A stretch of 64,000 nt of DNA from Saccharicrinis carchari (GCF_900182605.1 NZ_FXTB01000002.1:186001-250000); one strand, 5' to 3'; shown: positions 8,623-18,450, numbered from the stretch's first letter. A program made the numbers and translations. Notes: generated by a model not told the origin, from the letters alone.

Positions 8623-10131
8623 TTGGAACTTCTGCTAAGCTTATTACGACATAACCCAAACGCCAGTTTTGTTTTTACACATTACTTATTTTGGCTGTTT
8701 TATGGCATTGTGCTTTTCGGAAACGCTTTGCTATATAAGCGCAGCGTGTTGCGCAACGCTTTTTTATTTGTTGCCAGTATATTTTTTTATTACAAAGCGG
8801 GTGGATATTACTTTTTTTTACTGCTGTTTTCAACTTTGGTTGATTATTCCATTGGCATAGGTATGGGAACAGCCAGCAAACAAGGACTACGCAAATTATT
8901 ACTTACGCTTAGTTTATTTGTAAACCTTGGGCTGCTGGCCTACTTTAAATACAGCTATTTCATTGCCGACCTCCTACAGCAAACTACGGGAATACAGTTG
9001 CATGTGGCTAACTATTTTTCGGTGTTTACCAATGCTTTGTTTAATGCAAATTTAGATGTAGAGCATATCCTTTTGCCGGTGGGAATTTCGTTTTTTACTT
9101 TTCAAACCATCAGTTATTCCGTGGATGTATATCGGAAAAGGATTGAACCGGTAAAAAACATTCTCGACTTTGGGTTTTACGTTTCGTTTTTCCCACAACT
9201 TGTGGCAGGGCCAATTGTAAGAGCCTGGGAATTTATTCCTCAGCTGCATAAAAAATATGTGTTGTCCGAAAAACGATTTTGGCTGGCGGTTTGGCTTATT
9301 ATGGGAGGCCTGTTTAAAAAAATGGTGATATCCGATTATCTGTCTGTAAATCTTGTGGATAGGGTTTTTGACGCACCCATGATGTACAGTGGCGTAGAAC
9401 TGCTGATGGCAGCCTATGCATATACCATGCAAATTTATTGTGATTTTTCGGGTTATACCGATATTGCCATCGGTGTAGCTTTGATATTAGGATTTAAACT
9501 GCCCGATAATTTTAATCTGCCTTATGTTGCTACTTCGGTGACCGATTTTTGGCGACGATGGCACATCTCTCTTTCATCGTGGTTGCGCGATTACCTTTAT
9601 ATACCTCTGGGCGGGAACAGGAGAGGGTTGGTGCGTACGGGTATTAATTTGATGATTACTATGCTACTGGGCGGATTATGGCACGGCGCCGGATGGCTTT
9701 TTGTAATATGGGGTGCACTGCACGGACTGGCCCTGTTATTTGAGAAATTAATTTTCGCGGGTATAAAAAATACCAGGTTTAAAATACCCGGGTTTATTGG
9801 CTTTCTGTTCACCTTTCATTTTATTGTGGGCACCTGGATAGTGTTTCGCTCCCCCGACGTGGAAACACTGCAATTGTTTTTTATACGTTTGTTATCTGCC
9901 TTTTCTATATACGATATGGCCAAGCTTTTCAATTCTTATTCGGGCGTTCTGCTCATCCTGTTTCTGGGGTATATGATTCATTGGTTGCCCTCGGAGCTCG
10001 AAAGGTTGTTGAAATGGAAACTTGTTAAAGCCAATATAATCGTTAAAATACTGGCGGTAGTTATTTTTGGCGTAATTATATATCAATTTAGTTTGTTGGA
10101 CATCAAACCATTTATTTATTTTAGATTTTAA
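8623..10131 (+). CDS. MBOAT family O-acyltransferase (AlgI/PatA/DltB-like)
   Basis: This polytopic membrane O-acyltransferase of about 502 residues should carry acyl groups across the inner membrane to an envelope acceptor. Characteristic segments are FFYYKAGGYYFFLLLFSTL, the DFWRRWHISLSSWLRDYLY block and the catalytic-histidine block GGLWHGAGWLFVIWGALHG. The frame opens after a stop at 8611-8613 and has no nearby ATG. The likely start is TTG 8623 (CTG 8617 is the alternative). The first 20 residues align with the usual N-terminus of Bacteroidota relatives, so the gene looks intact despite the weak start. The partner is the SGNH hydrolase upstream. Confidence 0.87.
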   Translation: MELLLSLLRHNPNASFVFTHYLFWLFYGIVLFGNALLYKRSVLRNAFLFVASIFFYYKAGGYYFFLLLFSTLVDYSIGIGMGTASKQGLRKLLLTLSLFVNLGLLAYFKYSYFIADLLQQTTGIQLHVANYFSVFTNALFNANLDVEHILLPVGISFFTFQTISYSVDVYRKRIEPVKNILDFGFYVSFFPQLVAGPIVRAWEFIPQLHKKYVLSEKRFWLAVWLIMGGLFKKMVISDYLSVNLVDRVFDAPMMYSGVELLMAAYAYTMQIYCDFSGYTDIAIGVALILGFKLPDNFNLPYVATSVTDFWRRWHISLSSWLRDYLYIPLGGNRRGLVRTGINLMITMLLGGLWHGAGWLFVIWGALHGLALLFEKLIFAGIKNTRFKIPGFIGFLFTFHFIVGTWIVFRSPDVETLQLFFIRLLSAFSIYDMAKLFNSYSGVLLILFLGYMIHWLPSELERLLKWKLVKANIIVKILAVVIFGVIIYQFSLLDIKPFIYFRF

Positions 10132-10657
10132 TAAGTGGGTTGTGCTAATTGTAACCTGAGCTATTGATAAATGCACGGGAACATGAATGCAGGCCTGGTT
10201 AACCCGGTGTAGCAGTACTTCAATTTTAGAAAAGAATATTAGTGAATTGAAAATAAACCACCTGCCCAGCTCGTTAAATTTCTGCTTGTAAAATTTAGTG
10301 GCTAATAGAAATAGAACTTCAAGATTTATTTTAGATAAGTAAAAGATAACAGTACAGCCATTCAAATCCATGAGGTAAATGCGTGGATAATGCGGTGTAA
10401 TAGGAAATATTTTACAGAAATATCCACTTAACTACCTTTCCCAATACCTTTAGAGTAGTAAGTGACTGAAAAATTGTCAGTAGTTTTACAGGCGGTTTCA
10501 AAATTGCAGGTCTAATGTAGCCACTTTATGGCTGTGGCAAACTTTTTGATGGAAAGTGGATTTGTAAAGGAGAGGTTTATTTTTATGCCGATTATGGCAT
10601 CAAATAAGCTACTCTGATAATTATATAAGTAACAAATGAAAATTTAACAATACAATT
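10132..10657. other. Intergenic region, no gene seen
   Basis: These 526 bases separate the MBOAT gene from the zinc peptidase. They contain no convincing coding frame. A small inverted pair (atgcc/ggcat near 10,586-10,601) is the only structure noticed. It probably holds the peptidase promoter. Confidence 0.5.
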
Positions 10658-11353
10658 ATGGGCTTATTATTTATTTTTGGTGTGTTTTTATTGTTGAGCT
10701 GGGCTGTTAGTTCAACATTAAAATCAAAGTTTAAAAAGTATGCTAAAATCCCGATGGCGTACGGGATGACGGGTAAGGATGTGGCAGAAAAAATGTTGCG
10801 CGACAACGATATCCACGATGTAAAAGTGGTTTCGGTACCAGGACAGTTGACCGACCATTATAATCCGGCCAACAAAACGGTAAATTTAAGTCCCGAAGTA
10901 TACAGAGGGTACGGTGTATCATCGGCTGCAGTAGCTGCGCACGAGTGCGGTCACGCCGTACAGCATGCACACGGGTATGCCGCTTTGGAGCTACGTTCGG
11001 CACTGGTGCCTATTCAAAATGTAAGCGCCAATGTTTTAAATGTTATATTTATGGTAATGATATTTGGCGGACTTTTGTTGCCTGAACTGCTGCCATATAA
11101 GCTGGCTTTGCAAATCATCATTGCCTGTTATGCTGTTTTTACCTTATTTGCATTCATTACACTGCCGGTAGAAATCAATGCATCGCACAGAGCCTTGGTT
11201 TGGTTAGACAGTAGCGGTGTAGCAACCGGCGCCATCCATCACAAAGCCAAAGACGCCCTTAAATGGGCCTCTTATACCTACGTGGTAGCGGCGCTATCAT
11301 CCTTGGTTACACTTTTATATTATGTGCTTAGCTATATTGGGATGAATGACTAA
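10658..11353 (+). CDS. Neutral zinc metallopeptidase, YugP family
   Basis: This 231-residue membrane protease has an N-terminal helix, the gluzincin-type motif HECGHAVQHAHGY near residues 94-106 (HExxH variant HECGH), and hydrophobic helices around residues 120-170 and near 205-225. This matches the zinc metallopeptidase 2/YugP family. Its cellular substrate is unknown; it probably acts at the cytoplasmic membrane. The gene is followed by a strong rho-independent terminator, so it appears monocistronic. Confidence 0.87.
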   Translation: MGLLFIFGVFLLLSWAVSSTLKSKFKKYAKIPMAYGMTGKDVAEKMLRDNDIHDVKVVSVPGQLTDHYNPANKTVNLSPEVYRGYGVSSAAVAAHECGHAVQHAHGYAALELRSALVPIQNVSANVLNVIFMVMIFGGLLLPELLPYKLALQIIIACYAVFTLFAFITLPVEINASHRALVWLDSSGVATGAIHHKAKDALKWASYTYVVAALSSLVTLLYYVLSYIGMND

Positions 11354-11375
11354 TAAGATGGTGTTAAAACAATTG

Positions 11376-11409
11376 AACCTCTTTTTCGTTAGGGAAAAGA
11401 GGTTTTTTT
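11376..11409 (+). terminator. Rho-independent terminator after the YugP-like gene
   Basis: A perfect 10-bp stem (aacctctttt, 11376-11385, with aaaagaggtt, 11395-11404) encloses a 9-base loop and runs into a T-tract. Confidence 0.85.
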
Positions 11410-11472
11410 GTATTTGAGGGAATTTCTTAGTTGTATTAGGGGTAATCATGAGCGCTTAAAATATATATACAC

Positions 11473-12612
11473 ATGAGAGGGTTTTTAAAGTGGTGCATAG
11501 GGTTATTGTTTATGAGTTATGGCACATTGTATGCGCAAGATTCAGAACCTACAAATCAATTCAGGTTTTTTGAGATTAAAGGGCATTCGGGTGCCCATTT
11601 ATATACAGGTGAAAAATTAAAAGAAGCCCTGGAAAATGGTTACGGGGCGATTGAGGTTCGCTATGGTTGGCAGAGCAACAATCCGGATGCCTGGCAGAGT
11701 TATTTTGCCTACCCGGCCTACGGTATAGGATGGTATAGCGGTTTTATAGGAAATCCTGATTTATTGGGTCAACCCGGCGCTTTTTATGGATTCATCTCTT
11801 TTCCGCTATTAAAGCCCAACAGACACCAAATGGTAATTGAACCAGCATTTGGATTGAGTTACGATTTAAACCCGTACAATCCGGAAACGAATATAAGCAA
11901 TGATGCTATTGGCTCCCGATTTAATGTTTATTTTAACCTGAACCTGGGTGCCAAATACAGGCTAAATCGGGAGATGGATTTAATTTACGGGCTCGACTTT
12001 ACGCATTTTAGCAATGGCCGAATGTTTAAGCCCAATGCAGGATTAAATATGTGGGGATTAAACCTTGGGTTTAGATATCATTTTAATGCGCAACAAAAAA
12101 GGGTGGATAATGCGGAATTTCCACAACAAATTTTAAATGTTCGTCCTAAGCCTATTCCCAAACAAAAGGCGCCATCCATTCGTAAATCTACAATAGCTGT
12201 TTATGGCGCCGGAGGATTGGTGCAAAACGATGAAAACAGTGGTACCACCAAGCAATATGTCACTGTTAGCACCATGGCCGAATATATGTATATTTTGAAT
12301 GCGAAAAGTGGTTTTGCCGTAGGATTAGATGCCTTTTACGATTCCAGCTTAGAGAAATATTTTCCAAATGATAATTTATATTTCTTTGGATTTCATGGTG
12401 GTTACGATCTAATGTTTTGGAAAATGGCGCTTCGTTTTCAGGTGGGAAGCTACTTGCACCAAAGAGCCAGAAAATACAAAGGCAAGTTCTTTATCAGACC
12501 GGCCCTAAAGTTTCATGCAACGGAGCATCTGTTTGCTCAAATCGGCTTGAAAACACAAGATGGTTTTAAAGCCGATTGGATAGAGTTGGGATTAGGCGTC
12601 AGGTTATGGTGA
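11473..12612 (+). CDS. Acyloxyacyl hydrolase / PagL-like lipid A deacylase
   Basis: This 379-residue protein has a signal peptide (cleavage after about residue 21, TLYAQ) and an outer-membrane beta-barrel-like sequence. The central block LDFTHFSNGRMFKPNAGLNMWGLNLGFRY contains the His-Ser pair (THFSNG) typical of the PagL family, which removes the 3-position acyl chain from lipid A. It is about twice the length of PagL (roughly 170 residues). The C-terminal half continues with further beta-strand-like segments, as seen in Bacteroidota acyloxyacyl hydrolase annotations. It has flanking terminators on both sides and probably its own promoter. Confidence 0.8.
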   Translation: MRGFLKWCIGLLFMSYGTLYAQDSEPTNQFRFFEIKGHSGAHLYTGEKLKEALENGYGAIEVRYGWQSNNPDAWQSYFAYPAYGIGWYSGFIGNPDLLGQPGAFYGFISFPLLKPNRHQMVIEPAFGLSYDLNPYNPETNISNDAIGSRFNVYFNLNLGAKYRLNREMDLIYGLDFTHFSNGRMFKPNAGLNMWGLNLGFRYHFNAQQKRVDNAEFPQQILNVRPKPIPKQKAPSIRKSTIAVYGAGGLVQNDENSGTTKQYVTVSTMAEYMYILNAKSGFAVGLDAFYDSSLEKYFPNDNLYFFGFHGGYDLMFWKMALRFQVGSYLHQRARKYKGKFFIRPALKFHATEHLFAQIGLKTQDGFKADWIELGLGVRLW

Positions 12613-12640
12613 TGCATAGGAAAATATTGATTTTGACCAT

Positions 12641-12679
12641 AAAAAAAACTTCCGCCAAAATTTAATTCGACGGAAGTTT
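12641..12679. terminator. Bidirectional terminator
   Basis: A 9-bp stem (aaacttccg, 12646-12654, with cggaagttt, 12671-12679) lies between convergent genes. On the minus strand it is followed by a run of T (the plus-strand A-run 12641-12648), so it can end the winged-helix transcript as well as the PagL-like one. Confidence 0.75.
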
Positions 12680-12726
12680 AATACTGTGGTTTGGAAAAAA
12701 ATATTAAATTTTTCCCATCCGGGTTT

Positions 12727-12927
12727 TTAAATAACGTTAACCTGATTGTGAGACGCATAAATTAATTTACCTTGATTTATCATTGATGTTACGTAGTTCA
12801 ACCCTTTGGTCTGTGATATTTTTAAATTCTTAAAAATCTCACCAATATGTACCGGTTGCTCCTTGCTAACGAATGAAATAATTTTGTCTTCCAGGTTGTT
12901 GGTAGTTTTCCGTTCCTCTCTAATCAT
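12727..12927 (-). CDS. Small winged-helix-like protein
   Basis: The probable product is 66 residues starting at ATG 12927 (MIREERK...); an upstream TTG at 12936 is less likely. The pattern, with EDKIISFVSKEQPVHIGEIFKNL followed by a recognition-type helix and a hydrophobic GKLIYASHNQVNVI wing, resembles a compact winged helix-turn-helix domain. It could be a DNA-binding regulator, but no family is recognised with certainty. A 460-base upstream region without genes precedes it. Confidence 0.6.
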   Translation of the reverse strand: MIREERKTTNNLEDKIISFVSKEQPVHIGEIFKNLKISQTKGLNYVTSMINQGKLIYASHNQVNVI

Positions 12928-13387
12928 AATACACAAAAAATTTAAAAGTGAATGTTTATTTACGCTGGTTATGGTAATACCTTAAGAGTATAACAACAAT
13001 AATTCCATTAAAAATGATACCGTGCTTACTTTCTGTAGTATTAACATCTGTTAACCTTTTGGCTCTTTCACAAATATAATAAAAATGATATAGCTAAACG
13101 AACAAAAGGCGGCAATTATTCGGGTTATATTACATTTTTGACGAGCAACACTTTTACATAGTTTAACTATTCACTGGCTAAGGTATGTCCATGAAAGATA
13201 AAAAATGTGTAGAAATTAGATTGTAAAATGTAGAACCGCCTGGTCGAAGTGTAGAAATACCACCTCATCGCATTATGTTAATCGCCATGCGCCCTACATT
13301 TGGAATTTATGCTTGGGTTAATTGCCAGAGAACCGATGCGTTTCTGTGGCAAAATAATAGGCCATCTTTTTTGTAAAAATTAATTTT
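12928..13387. other. Intergenic region upstream of the winged-helix gene
   Basis: About 460 bases without a gene. Near the DUF3109 end it holds three TGTAGAA direct repeats at 13208, 13229 and 13250, spaced exactly 21 bases apart. Nothing else was identified. Confidence 0.5.
13208..13256. repeat. Three TGTAGAA repeats at 21-base spacing
   Basis: Identical heptamers start at 13208, 13229 and 13250. A period of 21 bases is two helical turns, as expected if a protein binds one DNA face repeatedly. The function is speculative. Confidence 0.45.
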
Positions 13388-13972
13388 CTACTTGAGCAGA
13401 GCCCGTTTCTCAAGTTCCTTTTCTGCTGCTTCCATTTCGGCATAAAAGGCTTCCCCATATTTACGTATAATTGGTTCCTTGAGGAACTTGTAAACCGACA
13501 CCCCTTCTCTTTTGCCCAGCACTACGGCATCTTTACATATAGGCCAAACATCGTAGTTTAATGCTTCGCCCTGGCTAAGCTTCCGGGTGCGTATGGGGTA
13601 CAGATGACACGATATAGGTTTACGGAAAGGTACCAGGCCTTGTTTCCAGGCCATTTCGATGGCACAATGAACACCTCCTTTGCTATCGAAGTAAGTATAA
13701 ACGCACTCCTTTCCATTTACAATTGGTGTAACCAGATCTTTGTCAAAATCTATCACCGAGGTGCCTTCCTCTTCAATTGTTTTAATGGCATCGGGCGATA
13801 GTAAATGTTTAATTTTGGGATATATTTCCTCGATGATTTTCCCCTCATCCTCTTCCAGCGGCGCTCCGGAGTCACCTTCAACACAACAAACACCATGACA
13901 TTTGGCTATGTTGCATATAAACTTATTGGTGAATAGCTCCAGGCTAATTATTTTATCATCAATCTGAATCAT
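13388..13972 (-). CDS. DUF3109 family cysteine-rich protein
   Basis: This 194-residue protein matches the Bacteroidota DUF3109 family. Conserved cysteines fall in CNIAKCHGVCC (residues 20-30), CVYTYF, HCAIEMAW, ISCHLYPIR and WPICKDA. The arrangement resembles YkgJ-type metal-binding cysteine clusters, so iron-sulfur or zinc binding is plausible but unproven. It lies upstream of nothing obvious and just beyond the gpmI terminator, transcribed in the same direction as gpmI but separately. Confidence 0.82.
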   Translation of the reverse strand: MIQIDDKIISLELFTNKFICNIAKCHGVCCVEGDSGAPLEEDEGKIIEEIYPKIKHLLSPDAIKTIEEEGTSVIDFDKDLVTPIVNGKECVYTYFDSKGGVHCAIEMAWKQGLVPFRKPISCHLYPIRTRKLSQGEALNYDVWPICKDAVVLGKREGVSVYKFLKEPIIRKYGEAFYAEMEAAEKELEKRALLK

Positions 13973-14022
13973 ACGGCCATTTTAAAATCTTAGTCATTCG
14001 CTGATAAACCCTGCAGCAAATG

Positions 14023-14053
14023 AAAAAAAGCGGTAGCCGCTACGACTACCGCT
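14023..14053 (-). terminator. Rho-independent terminator of gpmI
   Basis: An 8-bp stem (agcggtag 14029-14036 with ctaccgct 14046-14053) encloses a 9-base loop. On the minus strand it is followed by seven T (plus-strand A-run 14023-14029), directly after the gpmI stop. Confidence 0.82.
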
Positions 14054-14077
14054 ATCAGTTATATATTTGTTAAACTC

Positions 14078-15607
14078 TTATTTTAACTCTATCAAGCACT
14101 CACCTGTCATGTCTTCGGGCTGTTCTATTCCCATTAACTTAAGCAGTGACGGCGCCACATCGGCCAGTACGCCATCCTTAACAGCGCCTTTACTGTCGCT
14201 TACCCATATAAATGGTACGGGATTCAGGGAGTGTGCTGTGTTAGGTGATCCATCCGCGTTAACGGCATTATCGGCGTTGCCGTGGTCGGCAATGATAATA
14301 GCATCGTAACCATTAGCTTTTGCTGCTTCCACAACGGCTTCTAAGCAAGTGTCTACTGCTACAATAGCTTTTTGAATTGCCTCGTACACGCCGGTATGTC
14401 CTACCATGTCGCCGTTGGCAAAGTTTAGTGCGATAAAATCATATTTCCCGGTATTCAGTTCGGCCACTACTTTATCCTTTACCTCAAAAGCACTCATTTC
14501 GGGCTGCAAATCGTAGGTAGCCACTTTCGGAGAATTTACCAAAATACGGTCTTCTCCTTCAAAAACAGCCTCGCGCCCACCTGAGAAAAAGAAGGTAACG
14601 TGTGCATACTTCTCTGTTTCTGCAATCCTCAATTGTTTTAATCCGGCGTTGGCCACCACTTCGCCAATGGTGTTTTGTACGTTATCCTTGTCAAAAAGCA
14701 CATGCATACCCTTAAATGTAGCATCATAAGGTGTCATGGTAACATAATGTAACGGTATGGTTTTCATCCCGTGTTCCGGCATGTCGCTTTGTGTAAGAGC
14801 AATGGTAAGCTCTTTAGCTCTGTCGTTACGGAAATTAAAAAATAGAACCACATCGCCTTCTTCAATGTTGCCCACGGGCTTACCATCGGCATCTACATGA
14901 ACAATGGGCTTAATAAATTCGTCGGTTACATTTGCATCATACGATGCCTGAATGGCATCCAATACGTCCGTTGTTGTAGACTCACCAATGCCTGCAATCA
15001 TAGCATCGTAGGCAATTTTAATACGTTCCCATCGCTTGTCGCGATCCATGGCATAATATCGTCCGGTAACACTAGCTACTTGTCCAACGGTTTTGTCCAT
15101 GTGCGCCAAGAGCTCCTTCATAAATCCCTTTCCACTCATCGGGTCTGTATCTCTACCATCCATAAAAGCATGAACAAAAACATCGTTCAAGCCATAGTCC
15201 TTGGCCACGCTAATTAATTTATGGATATGATCCTGACTGCTGTGTACACCACCTTTAGACATTAAACCCAGCAAATGCACTTTTTTACCATTGTCTTTGG
15301 CATAATTATAAGCTCTCGACAATTCTTTATTTGTAGCGATAGTGCCATCGGCACAGGCACGGTTTATCTTCACTAAATCCTGATACAAAACTCTGCCGGC
15401 ACCAATATTTAAATGGCCTACCTCCGAATTGCCCATTTGTCCATCGGGTAACCCCACATACTCCCCCGACGCATTTAATTTTGAGTTGGGATAGTTTTTT
15501 ATCAAACTGTCCCAATACGGTGTTTTAACGGTTGAAATTACATCTGATGCCGATTTGTCGCCAATTCCCCATCCATCCAGTATGACAAGTATTGTTTTTT
15601 TATTCAT
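14078..15607 (-). CDS. gpmI: 2,3-bisphosphoglycerate-independent phosphoglycerate mutase
   Basis: GpmI interconverts 3- and 2-phosphoglycerate in glycolysis and gluconeogenesis using two metal ions in an alkaline-phosphatase-like fold. The N-terminal [16 protein letters not shown] supplies metal ligands. The catalytic serine lies in [15 protein letters not shown]. Later blocks include [29 protein letters not shown] and IIADHGNAD, covering both the phosphatase and transferase domains. The length of 509 residues is normal. I chose ATG 15607; the longer frame opens at an upstream TTG. A hairpin terminator follows the stop. Confidence 0.97.
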   Translation of the reverse strand: MNKKTILVILDGWGIGDKSASDVISTVKTPYWDSLIKNYPNSKLNASGEYVGLPDGQMGNSEVGHLNIGAGRVLYQDLVKINRACADGTIATNKELSRAYNYAKDNGKKVHLLGLMSKGGVHSSQDHIHKLISVAKDYGLNDVFVHAFMDGRDTDPMSGKGFMKELLAHMDKTVGQVASVTGRYYAMDRDKRWERIKIAYDAMIAGIGESTTTDVLDAIQASYDANVTDEFIKPIVHVDADGKPVGNIEEGDVVLFFNFRNDRAKELTIALTQSDMPEHGMKTIPLHYVTMTPYDATFKGMHVLFDKDNVQNTIGEVVANAGLKQLRIAETEKYAHVTFFFSGGREAVFEGEDRILVNSPKVATYDLQPEMSAFEVKDKVVAELNTGKYDFIALNFANGDMVGHTGVYEAIQKAIVAVDTCLEAVVEAAKANGYDAIIIADHGNADNAVNADGSPNTAHSLNPVPFIWVSDSKGAVKDGVLADVAPSLLKLMGIEQPEDMTGECLIELK

Positions 15608-15699
15608 TGTTTTTATTTTTGTTTTCAATTAAATCTTCCTACCCAAACATTCAGCAAATAAGGATATTTTGCCCTTGCTAATTCGGCTGAAAGAAGGTG

Positions 15700-15707
15700 C
15701 AAAAATA
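15700..15707 (-). promoter_or_regulatory. Putative Bacteroidota -7 box for gpmI
   Basis: On the minus strand this reads TATTTTTG, an exact TAnnTTTG match about 90 bases upstream of the gpmI ATG. No clear -33 box is seen. It lies in the divergent region shared with the histidine kinase. Confidence 0.35.
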
Positions 15708-15907
15708 TCCAATTTTAAGCTAAAAAAAAAGTTTAATTCCTTATACTTTAGGTATAAGCCCTTTCGTTGAAATTAATTATACTGAACAAAGTATAAAGCG
15801 AATGGTTTAAACATTGGGCTGTCGTATTCGTATTTTTACCAAATAACGGGTCGTAAAACAGCAAAGAGTTTATGCAGCTCAGTACAGACAAGTAACATCA
15901 ATAAAAA

Positions 15908-17419
15908 ATGGGTAGTACCAAAAATTATAACAACCAAGCATTACATACTACATCACACGAACTAAACGAGCTAAGGGAAAGATGGGATGTTCTTTCCGAA
16001 TTAACATCCGAGGGTTTTTTTATACTGGAAGGCGGTTATTGTATTTACGCCAGCCCTAAGGGTTGCGAAATATTAGGATACAGTGCCGAGGAAATAATAG
16101 GTTTGCACGCTACACAAGTTGTTTCGGAAGAGTATGTAGAAGAGGTTCAGCATAGAATAGATTTTAATATTGAGAAAACCTTTGCGCCGAAATTAAAACG
16201 AAAGGACGGCACTTCTTTTTTTGCAGAAATTACGTCCCGAAATCGGGAATATAAAGACAGACCGGTGAAAATAGTTATTCTCCGGGATATTTCAGACTAT
16301 AAATTATCGCTCCAAAAACTTACGGAAAGTAATAACAAATACCGCACAGTGATAGAAAATGCCGGCGATGGAATAATTGTAGGCGATAAAAATGGTAATA
16401 TACTTGAGGTTAACAACAGTTTTTTGCAAATGACGGGTTTTTTGCGCGAAGAGCTTCTCCATAAACACATATCATCTATTTTCACTCGCGAATGCTTAGA
16501 ACAAACTCCTTTGCGATTCGATCGAGTTGACTCCGGCGAAACCATAATAATAGAAAGAACTATCTGCGGCAAAAACGGGGAGTTTATACCCGTAGAGATG
16601 AACTCGAAAAAACCGGATAGCAATCACTATTTGACTATTGCCAGGGATTTGCGGGAACGGAAAAAAGCACAAGATGAACTGCTGAGAAAAAATGAAGAAC
16701 TAAAGGCAGCAAAAGATAAGGCAGAAGAAAGCGATAGGTTAAAATCATCATTTTTAACCAATATGAGCCACGAGATTCGCACGCCTATGAATGGCATCTT
16801 AGGCTTTGCCGAGCTTTTAAAAAAACAGAATTTAACACCCGAACAGCGAAAAGATTACCTGAATATTATTCTTTCGAGCGGTCAGCAGCTGTTAAGCATT
16901 ATTAATGATGTGCTGGAGATTTCGAAAATTGAAACGGGATACATTACCATTGAAACAATACCCTTTGATATTATGGGGATGCTGAAAGAGATTATTACTT
17001 TTTTTAAGCCTATAGCCGAACGGGAAAACAACACCATAAGCATTAATACCTCAAAGTGTAATTTAGCTATTTTGAGCGGCGATCCGGCAAAAATTCAACA
17101 GGTGCTTACCAATTTGATTAACAACAGCCTGAAATTTACAAGGAATGGACAGGTGGAGGTAGGTATTGTTACCCGAAGCAGCGAAACCATGTTTTACGTT
17201 AAAGATACCGGCGTGGGCATACCTCCCGAATCCATCGATACTATATTTGAGCGTTTTACCCAGGCGCAGCATCCCGGTATTGAAAAATCCAAAGGAACGG
17301 GTTTGGGTTTGTCCATCTGCAAAAAATTGGTGGAAATAATGGATGGAAACATTTGGGTTGAATCAACGGTTGGGGAGGGATCTACCTTTTATTTTGAAAT
17401 ACCGTTTGTGATGGTTTAA
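15908..17419 (+). CDS. PAS-PAS sensor histidine kinase
   Basis: This 503-residue protein has no clear membrane helix, so it is probably a cytoplasmic sensor. Two PAS domains (about residues 25-135 and 140-255) are followed by a coiled linker. The HisKA domain has the phospho-acceptor His288 in FLTNMSHEIRTPMNG. The HATPase domain has NLINNSLKFT (N box), VKDTGVGIPPE (G1) and GTGLGLSICKKL (G2). There is no receiver domain and no adjacent response regulator gene, so its partner is encoded elsewhere. The signal is unknown. Confidence 0.93.
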   Translation: MGSTKNYNNQALHTTSHELNELRERWDVLSELTSEGFFILEGGYCIYASPKGCEILGYSAEEIIGLHATQVVSEEYVEEVQHRIDFNIEKTFAPKLKRKDGTSFFAEITSRNREYKDRPVKIVILRDISDYKLSLQKLTESNNKYRTVIENAGDGIIVGDKNGNILEVNNSFLQMTGFLREELLHKHISSIFTRECLEQTPLRFDRVDSGETIIIERTICGKNGEFIPVEMNSKKPDSNHYLTIARDLRERKKAQDELLRKNEELKAAKDKAEESDRLKSSFLTNMSHEIRTPMNGILGFAELLKKQNLTPEQRKDYLNIILSSGQQLLSIINDVLEISKIETGYITIETIPFDIMGMLKEIITFFKPIAERENNTISINTSKCNLAILSGDPAKIQQVLTNLINNSLKFTRNGQVEVGIVTRSSETMFYVKDTGVGIPPESIDTIFERFTQAQHPGIEKSKGTGLGLSICKKLVEIMDGNIWVESTVGEGSTFYFEIPFVMV

Positions 17420-17573
17420 ATAGAGAGTTAACAGTGGGCAGTTAGTCTCAATAATCGAAACTATAAAATACCATTCTTCGTTTATATCCTACTAAACCTT
17501 CAATTAGGTAAAAGATAAGATCGATACAGCTCTTTGAGAGCAGAAGCTCCTATGAGCAGGGCTATTGCAACTT

Positions 17574-18392
17574 TTATTTTGTTTGTATATTTCGATTGAG
17601 TTTACCCGAAACCAGTCCTTCTTCATCAATCCCGGCATCGGTAAATCCCATATCTGTTATTTGTTTTTTAAACTCGGCGGTGAACATCGATTGTAAAGTG
17701 TTTATTTCATTTTTGGGTACTTCTAAACTGGCCATGCCATTTATATACCTTACACGTACCTCGTCAAAACCATTGGTGTTTAGGTAATCTTCTGCTTTTT
17801 CTACCATTAAAAGCTTGGCAGCGCTAATAGCTTCGCCATAAGGGAAGCGGCTGCTCAGGCAAGGACTGGCCGGCTTGTCCCAAACGCTTAAATTAAAATG
17901 CTTACTCATGTGCCGTATGCTGTCCTTGTTTATTTTGCATTCTAACAAAGGACTGTAAACCTTAAATTCATCTGCCGCCTGCATTCCTGGTCGGTAATCG
18001 CCCAGGTCGTCGTGATTATTGCCATTAATAATCACATAATCAGGATAAGCGTTTTGAGCCAATTCCTGCATTGTTTGGTACAGATTGGTTTTGCAAAAAT
18101 AACAACGGTTAACCGGATTGGCTCGGTAATTTTTGTCGTTAATTTCGTTGGCATCAATTTCAATCAATTCAATGTCGTACCTATCGGCAAACTGCCGGGC
18201 ATCGCTTAAGTCTTTGTTTTTTAAACTCGCCGAATTACTAATTACTGCAACAGCATTTTGTTTGCCCAGCTCCCGGCGAGCCATATAGGCCATTAAACAT
18301 GAATCTACCCCACCCGAAAGTGCAACCAGTACCCTGGGGTGTTTTTTAAACCAGGTATTAAGCGTATTTATATTGGCTATCGTATTTGGCAT
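17574..18392 (-). CDS. larE: ATP-dependent sacrificial sulfur transferase LarE
   Basis: LarE supplies sulfur for the nickel-pincer cofactor of lactate racemase-type enzymes. In the longer frame's numbering, the PP-loop is ALSGGVDS (residues 28-34), with Cys100 and Cys103 in NRCYFCK and Cys181 in SPCLSSRFPYG. Cys181 corresponds to the sacrificial or cluster-ligand position. The three-cysteine arrangement is the type linked to [4Fe-4S] LarE proteins rather than single-use ones. Start chosen at ATG 18392; a TTG lies nine bases upstream. No larB, larC or larA is nearby, so it is an orphan in this window. Confidence 0.9.
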   Translation of the reverse strand: MPNTIANINTLNTWFKKHPRVLVALSGGVDSCLMAYMARRELGKQNAVAVISNSASLKNKDLSDARQFADRYDIELIEIDANEINDKNYRANPVNRCYFCKTNLYQTMQELAQNAYPDYVIINGNNHDDLGDYRPGMQAADEFKVYSPLLECKINKDSIRHMSKHFNLSVWDKPASPCLSSRFPYGEAISAAKLLMVEKAEDYLNTNGFDEVRVRYINGMASLEVPKNEINTLQSMFTAEFKKQITDMGFTDAGIDEEGLVSGKLNRNIQTK

Positions 18393-18450
18393 ATGTAACA
18401 AACGTAATAAAAATAAAAAAGTGGAGTAGCGTGTTCGCTAAACGTAGCAA

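Noticed and set aside
8420-8638. 72-codon open frame before the MBOAT gene
   Set aside because: It has low-complexity hydrophobic content, no ribosome binding site and overlap with the MBOAT start; no family resemblance.
9892-10371. 159-codon minus-strand frame overlapping the MBOAT 3' end
   Set aside because: It is mostly a shadow of the MBOAT coding sequence on the other strand; the composition does not look like a protein.
10586-10601. Terminator or operator at the atgcc/ggcat pair
   Set aside because: The stem is only five base pairs with no T-run, so it is within chance expectation.
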